Source of the DNA: Porogramme epimiltina
Taxonomy: Eukaryota; Basidiomycota; Agaricomycetes; Polyporales; Polyporaceae
Direction of reading: 5' to 3'
DNA length: 46,091 bases
Assembly: GCA_900155495.1 (NCBI GenBank)
Contig: FTLJ01000780.1
Coordinates: 1 to 46,091 of the forward strand
The position numbers and the translations under genes were made by a program. Below the pieces are notes generated by a model that ran no database searches, had not been told where the DNA came from, and worked only from the letters and a program-made list of their open reading frames with translations. Each line of letters opens with the position of its first letter. Position 1 is the first letter of the stretch. Shown here one piece after another: positions 1 to 9,966 of the stretch.

Positions 1-75
1 GCGGTGGGAGCGGGGGCGGGGGCGGGGGCGGGGGCGGGGTCGGGGGCGGGGGCGGGAGCGGGAGCGGGAGAGGGG
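1..75. repeat. GC-rich simple repeat (GGGGGC/GGGAGC units)
   Basis: About twelve tandem hexamer-like units of GGGGGC or GGGAGC occupy the left edge. They are in frame with the putative minus-strand Pro-Ala N-terminus, so the repeat can expand or contract by whole dipeptides. Confidence 0.85.
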
Positions 76-92
76 GCTGCGGAGTCGGACAT
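1..92 (-). CDS. N-terminus of a Pro/Ala-rich protein (partial)
   Basis: Reading the minus strand from an ATG at 92-90 gives MSDSAAPSPAPA followed by alternating Pro-Ala (with one Asp) to the window edge, 30 codons without a stop. The start sits in a good context (CCACCACC before ATG). The frame is encoded by a GGGGGC-type simple repeat, so low-complexity DNA could mimic a gene. The rest lies outside the window and I do not recognise the family; Pro-Ala stretches of this kind are common flexible N-terminal linkers. Confidence 0.4.
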   Translation of the reverse strand, partial: MSDSAAPSPAPAPAPAPDPAPAPAPAPAPT

Positions 93-609
93 GGTGGTGG
101 TAGCTCGCCAAGGCACGCTCGCGGCTCGCGATACTTAGGGGCCGCGCCGACGTCCCCGTCGTTCGAGGGTTAGGGGCGAACGTCTTGGCGGCGACTCGCG
201 ACCAGGAACTGGTGACAGCATGAATTCTAACCCTAATTCTTGCAGGCTCGGAAGATTGCTGCGGCCACGACTCCGAACGCGTCGCAAGTGTAACCAAAAT
301 ATATTACGATGGAGAAGCTACGATGGGGAAGCTGGGGGCACCCCTTGGCGCACAAGTGTATCGACTCGTACAACAGTCCGCATCCTTCTTCCTCTTATAC
401 ATCGTCGTCGCCTAGCGACAAGCTGTTCATGACTTCAGCATAACATCACGTTCCGAGTCGAACCCTGAACCACATAGAAGACATTGAACATGGATGTGTC
501 CAGTTCTCCTAGAATGTTGCACGACCAATCTGAAACCCAGAAAAGACCGGAACGCGTACTCGCCATGCGCAACACCTCGACCGACTGTGACCCTGTCCCG
601 TGCGAACCC
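93..609. other. Intergenic, no gene seen
   Basis: Between the hydrolase stop codon and the partial Pro/Ala-rich gene, both on the minus strand. It should hold the hydrolase 3' UTR and the promoter of the partial gene. The open frames here are short and show no recognisable domain. Confidence 0.5.
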
Positions 610-1857
610 TCACTTGTCGCTGCGCTTCAGGATCCAAGAGATACAGCCTTCCACAAATGATTCCTTGATGCCGTTGAAGGGATCGTGTCCAAGCTCGTGG
701 TATCCATCCTACAGTATCTTACGATCAGCAGGACGCGGAGGCTGCGGGGCTCAACGTGCTCTTACCTCGATGGACACGAACTCTTTGTCTGAGCCGTCCA
801 GTTTGTCATAAAACCGCTTTGCAGCATGGAACGAAGCAATCTAATAGATGCAGATGTTGGCAGGGCACGAAATGTAGGATGGAAGTTGAGAAACGAACCT
901 TGTCTGCGGTCCCGTGGATAATCAACACCTGATGCTTGATTTAGATGCGACGACAGGAAGAATGAGGTCGGGTGCTGACCGGCATCGAGCGTGGCCAGCT
1001 CTTGTAGTCCTCTTGCAGAACCCGCTCGCCCTGTAGAGAAGCTTTAAGTGAGACGGACAGGGAAGGGAAAAGAAACGCACACCGCCGAGCATATCGTGTA
1101 GCAGCTTGAATGATCCCTTCTGTAGGCACATCGGGTCCTTGTCGAGCGCTTCGTTGACAGAGTCATCATGAGTATAGTGCTGTGGGGAGCGGGGCCATCG
1201 CACTACGTGAGGGAGATAAAGGGATGTGTTAAGGTTTATGTACTCACACTGCGGTCCGCAGGGAGGGGCAGAATCACTGTAGGGAGGACAATGCTCGCAA
1301 GTTTGAGGAGGATCCGCAAAAACCCAGGAATGGGTTCCGTCTGGCGGAGGAAAGGGCTTGTCGCAATCACGCCGGATACAGGAGCAGGGTTGTCCGTCTG
1401 CGCAGCCGCACGCGCCACGAATGCCAGAGAAAGGGCTCCGCCCTGACAAGGACGATCGGGGACATATATGCGCATGACGAGAGGACGAACTCACCATGGA
1501 AGGCCCCACGAGAAAGAGGGGCACACGGGGGAAGAGGTCCTTCACGCGCCTTAGCCACCACTCCAGATCCGCAAGCTGCTCCGCCCCGCTCGACCGCCCA
1601 TATGCGCTCTCCCGGCTCCGGTGCTCCGCGTCGAGGGCCGTGCGCCCGAACCCGCGCTGATCGTATGCGAAAACGGCGATCCCTTGCTGTGCGTAGAGAG
1701 AGTGCGTGGATTCATACGAGGCGATGTACTCCGCGAAGCCGTGGATGAAGAGGATGGCGGCGCGTGCGGGGGAGGCGGGGGCGTAGGTGCGAGTGTAGAC
1801 CTTGAGGCCGTCTGGTGCCGGGAGCCACGCTTCGGTGTATGCGGGAGTATTGGACAT
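610..1857 (-). CDS. Monoglyceride lipase-type alpha/beta hydrolase
   Basis: Serine hydrolase of the monoacylglycerol lipase family (human MGLL, yeast Yju3), expected to cleave monoacylglycerols to fatty acid and glycerol at lipid droplets or membranes. I resolve seven exons: 1495-1857, 1248-1442, 1081-1179, 980-1030, 899-928, 766-840 and 610-708, joined by GT-AG introns into a 303-residue protein, the usual family length. Visible motifs are the oxyanion HGFAEY near residue 50, the nucleophile elbow GPSMGG completed exactly across the first intron near residue 121, the acid-bearing HGTADK exon, and the catalytic His in DGYHEL. The start MSNTPAY was chosen because family members begin just before the EAWLPAPDG segment; an in-frame Met lies farther upstream at 2079. 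Divergent from HET-A. All three catalytic residues are present, so it looks functional. Confidence 0.9.
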
Positions 1858-2624
1858 AGCGGAGTCCGCGGAGGATCCTCCTGGATGAAACGGGTCAGAC
1901 AACGCCGGGGAGAAGACAGAGTAAACGGACGTAGCATTGATGGGCCCCAAGACGTGAGCAATTGACCCGCTGTGGCGGGCCAGGCATGTCAGAGCAGCGC
2001 TCAGTGGGCGGGACTGGATGATGTCTGGCATGGTCGTGGGGAAGGAAGGACACAGAAGCTGCAAAATAGCGCCCGTCATGACCTACGTCATGAGTGAAAC
2101 CCGACGGCCGGCTACATATCCGTCGATGCCCTTTCAGGAAAAGTCACACCATCGCGTGGGCTGCCCACTGCGTCACCACCACAGGCCCTTCAAACCAATT
2201 TGCTCGGCCCAAGAGCGAACTTGGTCAATCGCCACCCCGACCGGTGCCTTTGGGCGGTACGACTTCTGGCAGATGGCGGGATCCTCGCCCTACAGTGCGT
2301 CGCGGAGATCATGTCAATGTGGTTCCAATTATGATGGCACTACAGTCTAACCCCATTCGCAGATCTCCCGAAGCCCGACTGCATGCGCACCGCCGACACG
2401 TTCTCAGCAGCCGGCGTAGGGGAAATAATGCGAGACGAACTTCGGGGCACAAGTTAGCCTTTCTCTCCTTCTCCATGTCCTGTGCGACTCCTCCCCACAC
2501 CGCCCAAGCGTGAACTATTCGTCCCTCCCACCACAGGCCCTTTACCGCCACCAGTATCAAGTACGCTGATCGAAGTCTGATTACTACGCATTCATGAACT
2601 GACATTCTCACCAGCCAACTCACT
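1858..2624. promoter_or_regulatory. Divergent promoter region, hydrolase / HET-A
   Basis: Shared upstream region of two divergent genes. On the HET-A side a leader intron can be read as 2554-2614 (donor GTATCA) or 2561-2614 (donor GTACGC), with acceptor TCACCAG ten bases before the ATG. I see no clear TATA box or conserved operator. Confidence 0.45.
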
Positions 2625-5197
2625 ATGTGGCTTCTCGATACCGACCGCGCAGAGTTGCACTACTTCTCAGACCCTTCTCGCGTTCCCGGAGGCTATGCGA
2701 TACTCTCTCACACTTGGATGGGCCATGAACTCTCGTTCCAGGGACACCAGGCCATCGCCATGCACTCTGCAAAGTTCAGGCTAAATCCTATCAATCACGT
2801 CACCCCCAAGGTTCGCAAGTGCTGCAAACTGGCTAAACACTACGGATACCAGTGGCTGTGGATCGACACGTGCTGCATAAACAAGGAGAGCAGCGCGGAG
2901 CTCTCGGAGGCGATCAACTCCATGTTCCGCTGGTACGTCCTCGCCGAGATCTGCTTCGCGTACCTCGAGGACGTGCCGTCCAACGACGACATATACGCCC
3001 GCGAGTCCGCGTTCCGACACGCGCGCTGGCACACTCGCGGGTGGACCCTGCAAGAGCTCCTCGCCCCCGCCTTCCTCGTCTTCGTCTCGCGGGAGTGGAG
3101 GCCCATCGGGACGAAAGCGGAGCACGCGATGCTTTTGGAGGAGATTACCGGGATCCACGCCGAGTTCATCACGCACCAGTGGACGTTCAACGACCACCGC
3201 AACCCCATCTCTCGGCGCATGGCGTGGGCGTCCCGCCGCAGCTCGACCCGCATCGAAGACGAAGCATACTGTCTCCTCGGCCTCTTCGACATCACCCTAC
3301 CCATCCTGTACGGAGAGGGGCGACGCGCCTTCCAGCGTCTCCAAGAAGAGCTCGTGAAGCGATCCCCGGACACGACGATCTTCTTATGGGGGGAGTGCGT
3401 TCCTCCGCGCTACGACTCTCTCAACCCCGTCCCCCACGAGGAATACTTCGCCGGGACCCCAAACATCTGGAATTTCGGCTTTGCGCCCTCTCCTCGACAG
3501 TTCTCCGGCTGGCAAGGAGCGCTGTTCACACCCATCCTCTTTCCCGAACCCGGCGTCCAGCCATATATGCGCCACCAGTGGCCCGATGAGGTGAGCCACT
3601 GTGCAAGAGCCTGATACGTCTCTAATGCGTACTTTTAGGTGGACGAAGGCGACAAGGAAAAACGGGAAGTCGGGCCATTCGGGTCCATCGAGCTGCCGTC
3701 TGTCGAAGTCACCGCCCTGGGCTTGAAGTGCCGCTTCCCCATGGCAGACGTCGAGGGAATGTCCGTCGCAGTGCTCCTCTCCCAATCAGGATACTCGTCC
3801 GAGAACCCCGCCGTGTACTTCGGACTCCTCCTCGCCCAAGCCCCGAACAACATGTTCCAGGACCCGGTGCGGAAGACCTACTTCGTGTCCTGGATGTTCG
3901 ACAACGGCGCGTCCTCCTTCCGCCTCGCCGACCTCGGGAACGACCTGTACAACCTGAAGCTGAGGGGGAAGACGTTCAAGGCGACGTGGCGCGACGTGTA
4001 CATCCGGACGAGCCCGGGGCGGGAGGACAAGGCGGACCCGGCGAACTCGCTGCTGACGTTCTCGCCCGACCGGTTCGACGGGGTGGTGCCGTTCCGGGTG
4101 CCGCGGTGGCTGGTCGGCGCGATGATGTCGCTCGGGCTCAACCCGCTCTCCCAACGCACGCCGACGTACACAGCCGTATCCTTCTGCCACCCGCACTACC
4201 CCGAGAGCGCGAACCTCGTGTTCGGGCTCTGCGAGAAGAAGCCGCGCGACGACGGCTCTCCCCAGCACTGGGCGCGCGCGACGCCGCAGCCCGGGGTGTA
4301 CGCGTTCGACGGGTACATGTGGGAGTCGCAGGACCACGACTGCGCGACGGACCACATCGAGACGTGGGGGCCGGCGCGCACGCGGGACTTTGGCGACGCG
4401 GAGCGCACGATCCGGGTCACGTTCACGCCGTGCCGGCTGGAGCCCTGCACGACGCTCGTCCTGCACGTCGAGCTGCGCGGGGACGCCTACGAGGACCTCC
4501 AGCGCGCTGCCAACTTCTTCATCCCGCCCTACGGCGCGGACATGTCGAAGGGCTACGCAGGGCCGAAGCCTACGGACCCGCGCGAGCGGCCGTCTGCGGG
4601 GGGCCCGGTCGTCCTCTCGACGCGGCTGAAGCGGCTCGTGCGCGCGATATTCTGCTCGCCGTCCTCGGCCCCGCCGGACGAAAGCATCGACACGAGAGTC
4701 ACCGGCCGTCAGTCCCGACACGGCTCCAAAGTCTCAGTAGCAGCGGCATCGGAGACGATCAACGGCATGCGCGGCGACTCTCCGCTCCCGCCCCCGCCCC
4801 CGCCCCCGCCGCCGCAGCGAAGCCTCTCCTGGACGGCCGAGACCGGGATGCTCCCCCAGACCCGCTCCGCCATCGCCACCGATGTCCCTGTGCCATCTTC
4901 GTCTGTGGCCTCCCATGCAGATCCTACGCAAATGCCGCTCTCGGGTACGTCTCGATGCTGGGGCGCTGCTTGAATATCTCGTGCTGAGGGGTTTTCACAG
5001 GGCTCAACCGCCGACCCACTACTAGCGCTGGTGGGGCAGACGCGGAGACTGCACCGCCGTTGGTCGCGCTCAGGCCGACGTCGCGGAGCTTCGCGGCGTC
5101 GCCTCCGAGCCCGGGTGCAGCGTATGAAGGCAGTCCTGTAGTCTCGAACGGCGAGGCGCACAATGGGCTGCCGGACGTTCCCCGCGGGGCGTTATAG
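2625..5197 (+). CDS. HET-domain protein HET-A
   Basis: HET proteins (PF06985 type) act in fungal vegetative incompatibility and induced cell death, usually as cytosolic effectors. Exons 2625-3590, 3639-4944 and 5001-5197 give 822 residues. The HET core has YAILSHTW (near residue 24), WIDTCCI and RGWTLQELLAP; the DUF8212-like part has TRIEDEAYCLLGLF and YGEGRRAFQRLQ. Exon 2 carries the shared module, including GLKCRFPMADVEG, FRVPRWL, HDCATDHIETW and FGDAERTIRV. The tail has a run of ten prolines near residue 710 and the basic segment RLKRLVRAIF. Exon 3 is inferred from a 56-bp GT-AG intron (GTACGT...CACAG) followed by 64 open codons; without splicing the frame stops at 4973. Together with HET-I and HET-J it forms a subgroup with LEDVPxND and a charged linker before GPFG. 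Ends tail to tail with the F-box gene. Confidence 0.88.
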
Positions 5198-5272
5198 TTC
5201 TCGTAAACCGAATTCCATTTTACGGTCGATCACATTGTTCATCAAGGGTAGTATCAAACGCTGGCCCCCACT

Positions 5273-7095
5273 TCACTCATTCAACGCGGGACCAACCGAT
5301 TCCCGCCGCGCCGCCGCCCGACGCCACACGAGCTTTCTATCCACCTTCCTCCAAAACGCCACGTCCGCCTTGGTCTTATAATCGTCTAGCACGCGCGGTC
5401 CCTTCCTCGGCTCCACGCACACGTTCGGGAACATCTGGTCCAAGACGAGGACGAAGGGCCCCATCTTCACCTTCCTGACGCCCGGGACGCACGCGACGTG
5501 CAGGCTGCACAGGCCATGCGGGCGCTCCGCGAGCAGGAGACCCGCCGGCGGCCCGCCGCCCACGGACATGTTGGGGAGGCGGAGGTATACGAGCTGCGGG
5601 CACCGCGCGGCGAACGCGGCGAGCGTGTGCAGCGTGACGCCCGCGGCGGCGGCTGGGGTGGCTGGCGCGCGTGCCTGCATGCTGAGCGTGGTGAGGGCGG
5701 GCCACGCTGCGGAGAGGGCTGCGAAGCACGCGTCTGTGAACTCGACGGTGGTTGCTCGGAAGTCGATCTTGACGCACGCGAGGCTTTGCAGAGATAGAAG
5801 GGGCCGGATGGCGTCCAGGAGGAACTGGGACGACGTCGAGTTGTCGTCATTGTCGTGGTGGGGGTACCCGGCGTCCATATCCCCTGATGGCAGCGTCCAG
5901 TCGATGGAAGATAGAGACGGGAATAACGTTCCAACCGACACGCATAGATCGCTCCATGTGTTCAGCGACATGGAGAGCTCCGTAGTCGTCCAGATCCTGA
6001 GGGACTGTAGCTGGCTTGGACGCGCTAATGTTGCGAATAGATGCTTGATGGACCTGGGCCCAGGACAGTCATCGAGCAGCTTCAATGACTTGAGGTTTCT
6101 GAACCCTGTAAATGGTTGGAAGGGGACATCATCGACGATACTAACTCCTGTCCCTAGATGCTCGAGTACTGGGCAGGAGGCCAAGATTCGAAGCCCGTCC
6201 ATACTTTCCACGAGCCCATCCTGATCGAAAAAGCGTAGGTTCGAGAGTGCCGAAAAGGCAGAGAGAAGGTCAGGGTGGGTACCTGGGCGATCCTCTCCCG
6301 AGTCTCCCCACATGACGTGAAAATGTTCGAGACGCGGGGCCTGTTTGAGCATCCGGAGCATCGCTGAGCAGTGACGTTCGTCAGCGAGCGAATCTCCTGA
6401 CTCCACGAGCTCCACTTCGAGTTGTCGTAATCCAGGGGGGATGACTTGGAGAAAACGATACTGTTCAATGCCCCCTTTGTCCAGTGTGACCTCGGCTGTG
6501 CGAAGGAACGGCAGGAGCGGCTTCCCATTTGCGAACGACAACAACTGCGTCCATATGTCCTCGGAAATGGAAACACTCCACTCGCGACATTCGGCTGGTA
6601 GTTTGAGGTCGTCGATACGGCGGACAAGAGAAGCATGGTTCTTGAACCGACTCCAGTCACTAGCCGTGATGCTTGATGAAAGCGTCTGCCAATTTTGTAT
6701 GAGGTTATGTGGCACGCACATCTGGCAGAACAGATGGGACATAAGCTCACATAAATACGTCTCGTATAAGTGTATTTTGACGTTACGAAACACTCCCGTT
6801 CTTCGACTGAGATGGGTGACAGGGTCCTTAAAAGAACGTCGAAGGAGTCGAGGCGGGCCCAGAGGCGTCTAATAGTGGTATCATAGAATCCCTTACATAC
6901 CAGCGCAAGGTGTACCAAGAACGATCGTAACGACTGTGATGGAGGTTGGAAGTCATAGTCCAAACTGCCACACCCCTCCAGAGAAATGGGTCCGTCAAAA
7001 GCTTGATCCATTACGTTGAGAAGTATTTCCGCATGGACCAGAGCACGGTGAGCTGCAGGGCGGAGGAGGGAGAGCTCATCCATTGGCGGTGACAT
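5273..7095 (-). CDS. F-box protein with leucine-rich-repeat-like region
   Basis: Two exons, 6787-7095 and 5273-6685, joined by a 101-bp GT-AG intron (GTAACG...GGCAG), give 573 residues. The N-terminus contains HRALVHAEILLNVM...LALVCKGFYDTTIRRLW, the F-box-like pattern common in agaricomycete proteins. The exon junction restores the SSSITASDWSRFKNHASLVRRI segment that follows the box in relatives. The remainder is a run of irregular leucine-rich repeats (LRFFDQDG, LEHLGTG, LKSLKLLDDC, LRIWTTTELS, LACVKIDF). Such proteins are expected to act as substrate adaptors of SCF ubiquitin ligases; the target cannot be read from sequence. This family is greatly expanded in mushrooms, so its presence here need not relate to the HET genes. 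MDELSLL, four codons in, is an alternative start. Confidence 0.8.
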
Positions 7096-7635
7096 GAGTA
7101 GGCTGCACGGACGTGAAGTCGGTTTCCACAGATGGCGAGGACGCTGAGCGGACCTGGAGAGAAAGTAATAGGAGAGCGAGGATCGCGTTCTGACAGGGTA
7201 CGCGAATAGGTTTGTCGACGATGAAATCGGATTATGCCTTTAAATAGCCCCTCCAGGGTGTACAATGCACGATGACTTGAGATGACAAACGTGATTGAGC
7301 CTAGGCTTGGAGTCGCGGAGTCTCGTCGATGCAATGGCTGGGATTGTTTCCATTGACGTGCACAGCCTTATTACCATGGATAGAGTTAGGGAGAAATAAT
7401 CTTGCTTCTCAAGCCAAAGCGTTGAGACAAACCAGCGTAAGAAAGGCTAAACCAAACTCAAAGAACTTGGTGGTGCGGCGCCGGTGCCACCGGCAAATGG
7501 GGCACGTGACGAGGGTGTTCCCGATCGAGCCCAAGAAAAGTTCGGCCAGCACAATCTCGCCGGTGATACATGTAGGGTATACAACATATAAAAAGACACC
7601 ATACTGTCCGCACCGCCTCCCTCAAGCTGTTGCGC
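7096..7635. other. Intergenic, no gene seen
   Basis: Lies between the F-box start and the DPBB stop, both on the minus strand, so it holds the F-box promoter and the DPBB 3' UTR. No open frame here resembles a known domain. Confidence 0.5.
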
Positions 7636-8573
7636 CTAAGCATCCCCAGAGCCAGCGAGAACAAGGTCGCTGAGCTGGGCCAAAGCGAGATTGAATTGAT
7701 TCAACATGCCGGTGTCGAAGCTGGTCACAGTCGACGTCGGTGCGGTGGAAGTCGACGTCGAAGAGGTTGTCGCGGACGTCGTACTCGTGGAAGTTGTACT
7801 CGTAGTGTGGTGGGAGCTCGTCGAGTGCGTCGTCGACGTGGTCGACTCCTTGTGCGACGTGGTGGTGGTCGAGGGCTTGTGCGTCGTCGTCGTCGTCGTC
7901 TTCGGCTTATGAGTGGTAGTTGTGGGCGGTGGAGGTGGAGGTGGAGCTGCGCCACTGCCGAAGTCCCACTCGCCGTATACCTGCCCAATGTCCTCGTAGT
8001 TCGACCCGACCATGTGTTCCATCAGGCCACGGGAGAGGTCTATCGCCGCGTACGGGCACTCTACGCACTGTTCGTGTAAGGAAAGAGCGGTTGGTAGACT
8101 ACCCGGAAAGAGGAATAGAAAGGAGCACATACATAGTCCGTAATCTTGGCCTGGGCCGTCTTGCCCTTGTAGTTCAGAGTGATCGTTTTGTAACAGTGGG
8201 ACCCACCGTCCCATTGCTGCAACGGAGGGTTAACACCTCTACCATACGGCTGCACTACTCCTCGCGAGCACGCACATGCGAATTGAGCGCAACAATCTGC
8301 AGCGGAGAAGCCTTTGATCAGCGCACGGTAGTAGGTTACAGACGTCGCCGTACTCACGAAGTCGTTTGGCTGGTCGAACGACCCACAGGCGTTGACACCG
8401 GCATCGTAGAAGGTGAACCGAGCATTGTCGGAACGTTTTTCCAGTCCGCGCTGAGCGTGGCCATGATGGCGTCGTCCAAGATGGTCATGGGAGCCGGAGT
8501 CAGCGAAGACAAGGGCAGAAATCAGAGAAACAAAAAGGATTGTAGTGGAGGCCCGAGGCCCGAGGGCGAACAT
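7636..8573 (-). CDS. Secreted DPBB (RlpA/barwin-like) protein with Ser/Thr tail
   Basis: Four exons, 8358-8573, 8276-8296, 8133-8216 and 7636-8067, give 250 residues. The N-terminus is a signal peptide (hydrophobic TTILFVSLISALVFA, residues 10-24), followed by a His-rich stretch and a possible Kex2 site at LEKR (44-47). The double-psi beta-barrel domain runs from ARFTFYDAGVNACG through the microexon IVALNSH to ITDYCVECPYAAIDLSRGL and GEWDF. After it come seven prolines and about 90 residues rich in Thr, Ser, His and Lys, a probable O-glycosylated spacer. Such proteins are extracellular or wall-bound, expansin-like in fold but usually without known enzymatic activity. The second exon is only 21 nt; skipping it would keep the frame but delete a core strand. 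The start was chosen for the signal peptide; the frame continues upstream. Confidence 0.88.
7690..7930. repeat. Trinucleotide-rich GTC/GTG tract coding for the Thr/Ser tail
   Basis: On the plus strand this stretch is dominated by GTCGTC, GTGGTG and GTACTCGTG units, the reverse complement of ACC/ACG/TCG codons in the DPBB gene's tail. All reading frames are open over much of it because of the composition. Confidence 0.6.
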
Positions 8574-9966
8574 TGTGTAAGGACTGTCGAGAGATAGGGA
8601 TCCGAGAGGTAAAAGGAGGAGAGACGGTGAGACACTAAATCGTCGCAGGTATATTGGCAGAGATGGGGAGGCCCTTGCCTGGGGTGGGAAACAACAGCTT
8701 CTGACGTGCCTGATGCTGTCAGTGTACGTCGAATGATGGGCTTGGCTACAGCCATGCGACCTCCGATGTATCACGGTATTCACCCGTACCAGGGCACCAC
8801 GAACCATGCTCGTTGCCGATGCAAACGACAAAGAAACATACGTATCCTACAGCGACTATCACCCGAGATGATGTGTTTTTTTTTGCACTGTTGAGATAAT
8901 ATGTAGGAGCACTTTACTCACCATTATTCTCCGTTTAGGGAGGCGTAACCCGTGATAAGCTTCCTTGATCCCGCGGCGGCGATGGTGGGCCGCCTGCATC
9001 GTATGTAGAGTGAGCGCGCAAGTGACCGCAGTCAGATCAAATGGTTTCCGTGTGTAGTTCGCCGGCCATTTACATCGGTCACACGCGGGAGTTGCCACGA
9101 GAAGATATCAAGTGTTTCTGAAAATGCCCGAAAATCATTCCAAGAGGGTGAAAAGGGGCTTATTGATTGATATGTAGTGGCACAGGTGGGATACAAGAGA
9201 AGCCGTACTATAAGACTCGACGTAAGAAAACAAGGCGTGTGGGACCTAGCAACTCACTGGAATCATAACGCCTCGCACGCAATAATACCCTCCCCTGGCA
9301 ATCCTGCAGACTGTCCGCTTCCCAGTCTGTCCCCACCAGGTCGGATCTAGTCGGCATGCCATAGAGTACCGCTTGACGAATGAGTCGTACGTTGAATATA
9401 AAAGGTCGAAGCCTAGGGTGCAAGTGAGATGAAGAAAAACGCGGTGACATATGTAGTAGCTGGAGCGTGGAGTCCCCAGGATTGTTGTCAGGAGCCTTCC
9501 GTTCAGACTCGTCCCCAGCCTTTTTGGCGTAGATGGAATATTCGAACTCCGCTAAGCATACGAGGCACGATGAGCTCCAATCCTCTACACTCCGATTACC
9601 CCGCTTCCGATCAGGCTGCTCGCTCACAGACGAGTGAGTCTACATATGACTTTCCCCTTTGTCCTCAAGCTCAAGCACTGAGCGTAGGTGTCATCAATAA
9701 ACACCCTTTGTAGTTGCTTGTAGATATTTTTACAGCGAGGGTTAGGAGAGGAAGACAGCGCCTCGCTCTTTTTGAAATCATGCCAAGGCAATGTCATGCT
9801 CCGACGTTGCCATATTGTTGACCCTTGGCGATGGGGTAACCCATCTTCCTCTCCCTTCTCGCATTCCCATTTTCCAGTGCGTATAGTGACAGTATGTAAG
9901 AACGGTGTTTCCCCATGCGCGAAGTCCGACAGTGCCTGAGATTTACGCTTCAACAGCGCAAATCCC
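8574..9966. promoter_or_regulatory. Divergent intergenic region, DPBB / HET-B
   Basis: About 1.4 kb separates two divergent starts. On the HET-B side a leader intron at 9892-9956 has donor GTATGT and acceptor CAACAG ten bases before the ATG. A minus-strand frame of 139 codons at 9208-9627 has no recognisable domain and weak coding character; I leave it unassigned. Confidence 0.45.

Noticed and set aside
922..2079. Uninterrupted 385-codon minus-strand frame across the hydrolase
   Set aside because: It reads through the first introns and loses the nucleophile-elbow continuation and both downstream catalytic residues; the spliced model restores a 303-residue monoglyceride-lipase fold.
3728..4987. 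419-codon plus-strand frame and the 311-codon minus-strand frame at 3786-4721, both inside HET-A exon 2
   Set aside because: Both are Arg/Ala/Pro-rich shadows created by high GC at third positions of the true HET-A frame, which has recognisable conserved motifs.
9208..9627. 139-codon minus-strand frame in the DPBB/HET-B gap
   Set aside because: No domain, no credible splice partners and a plus-strand frame of similar length overlaps it.
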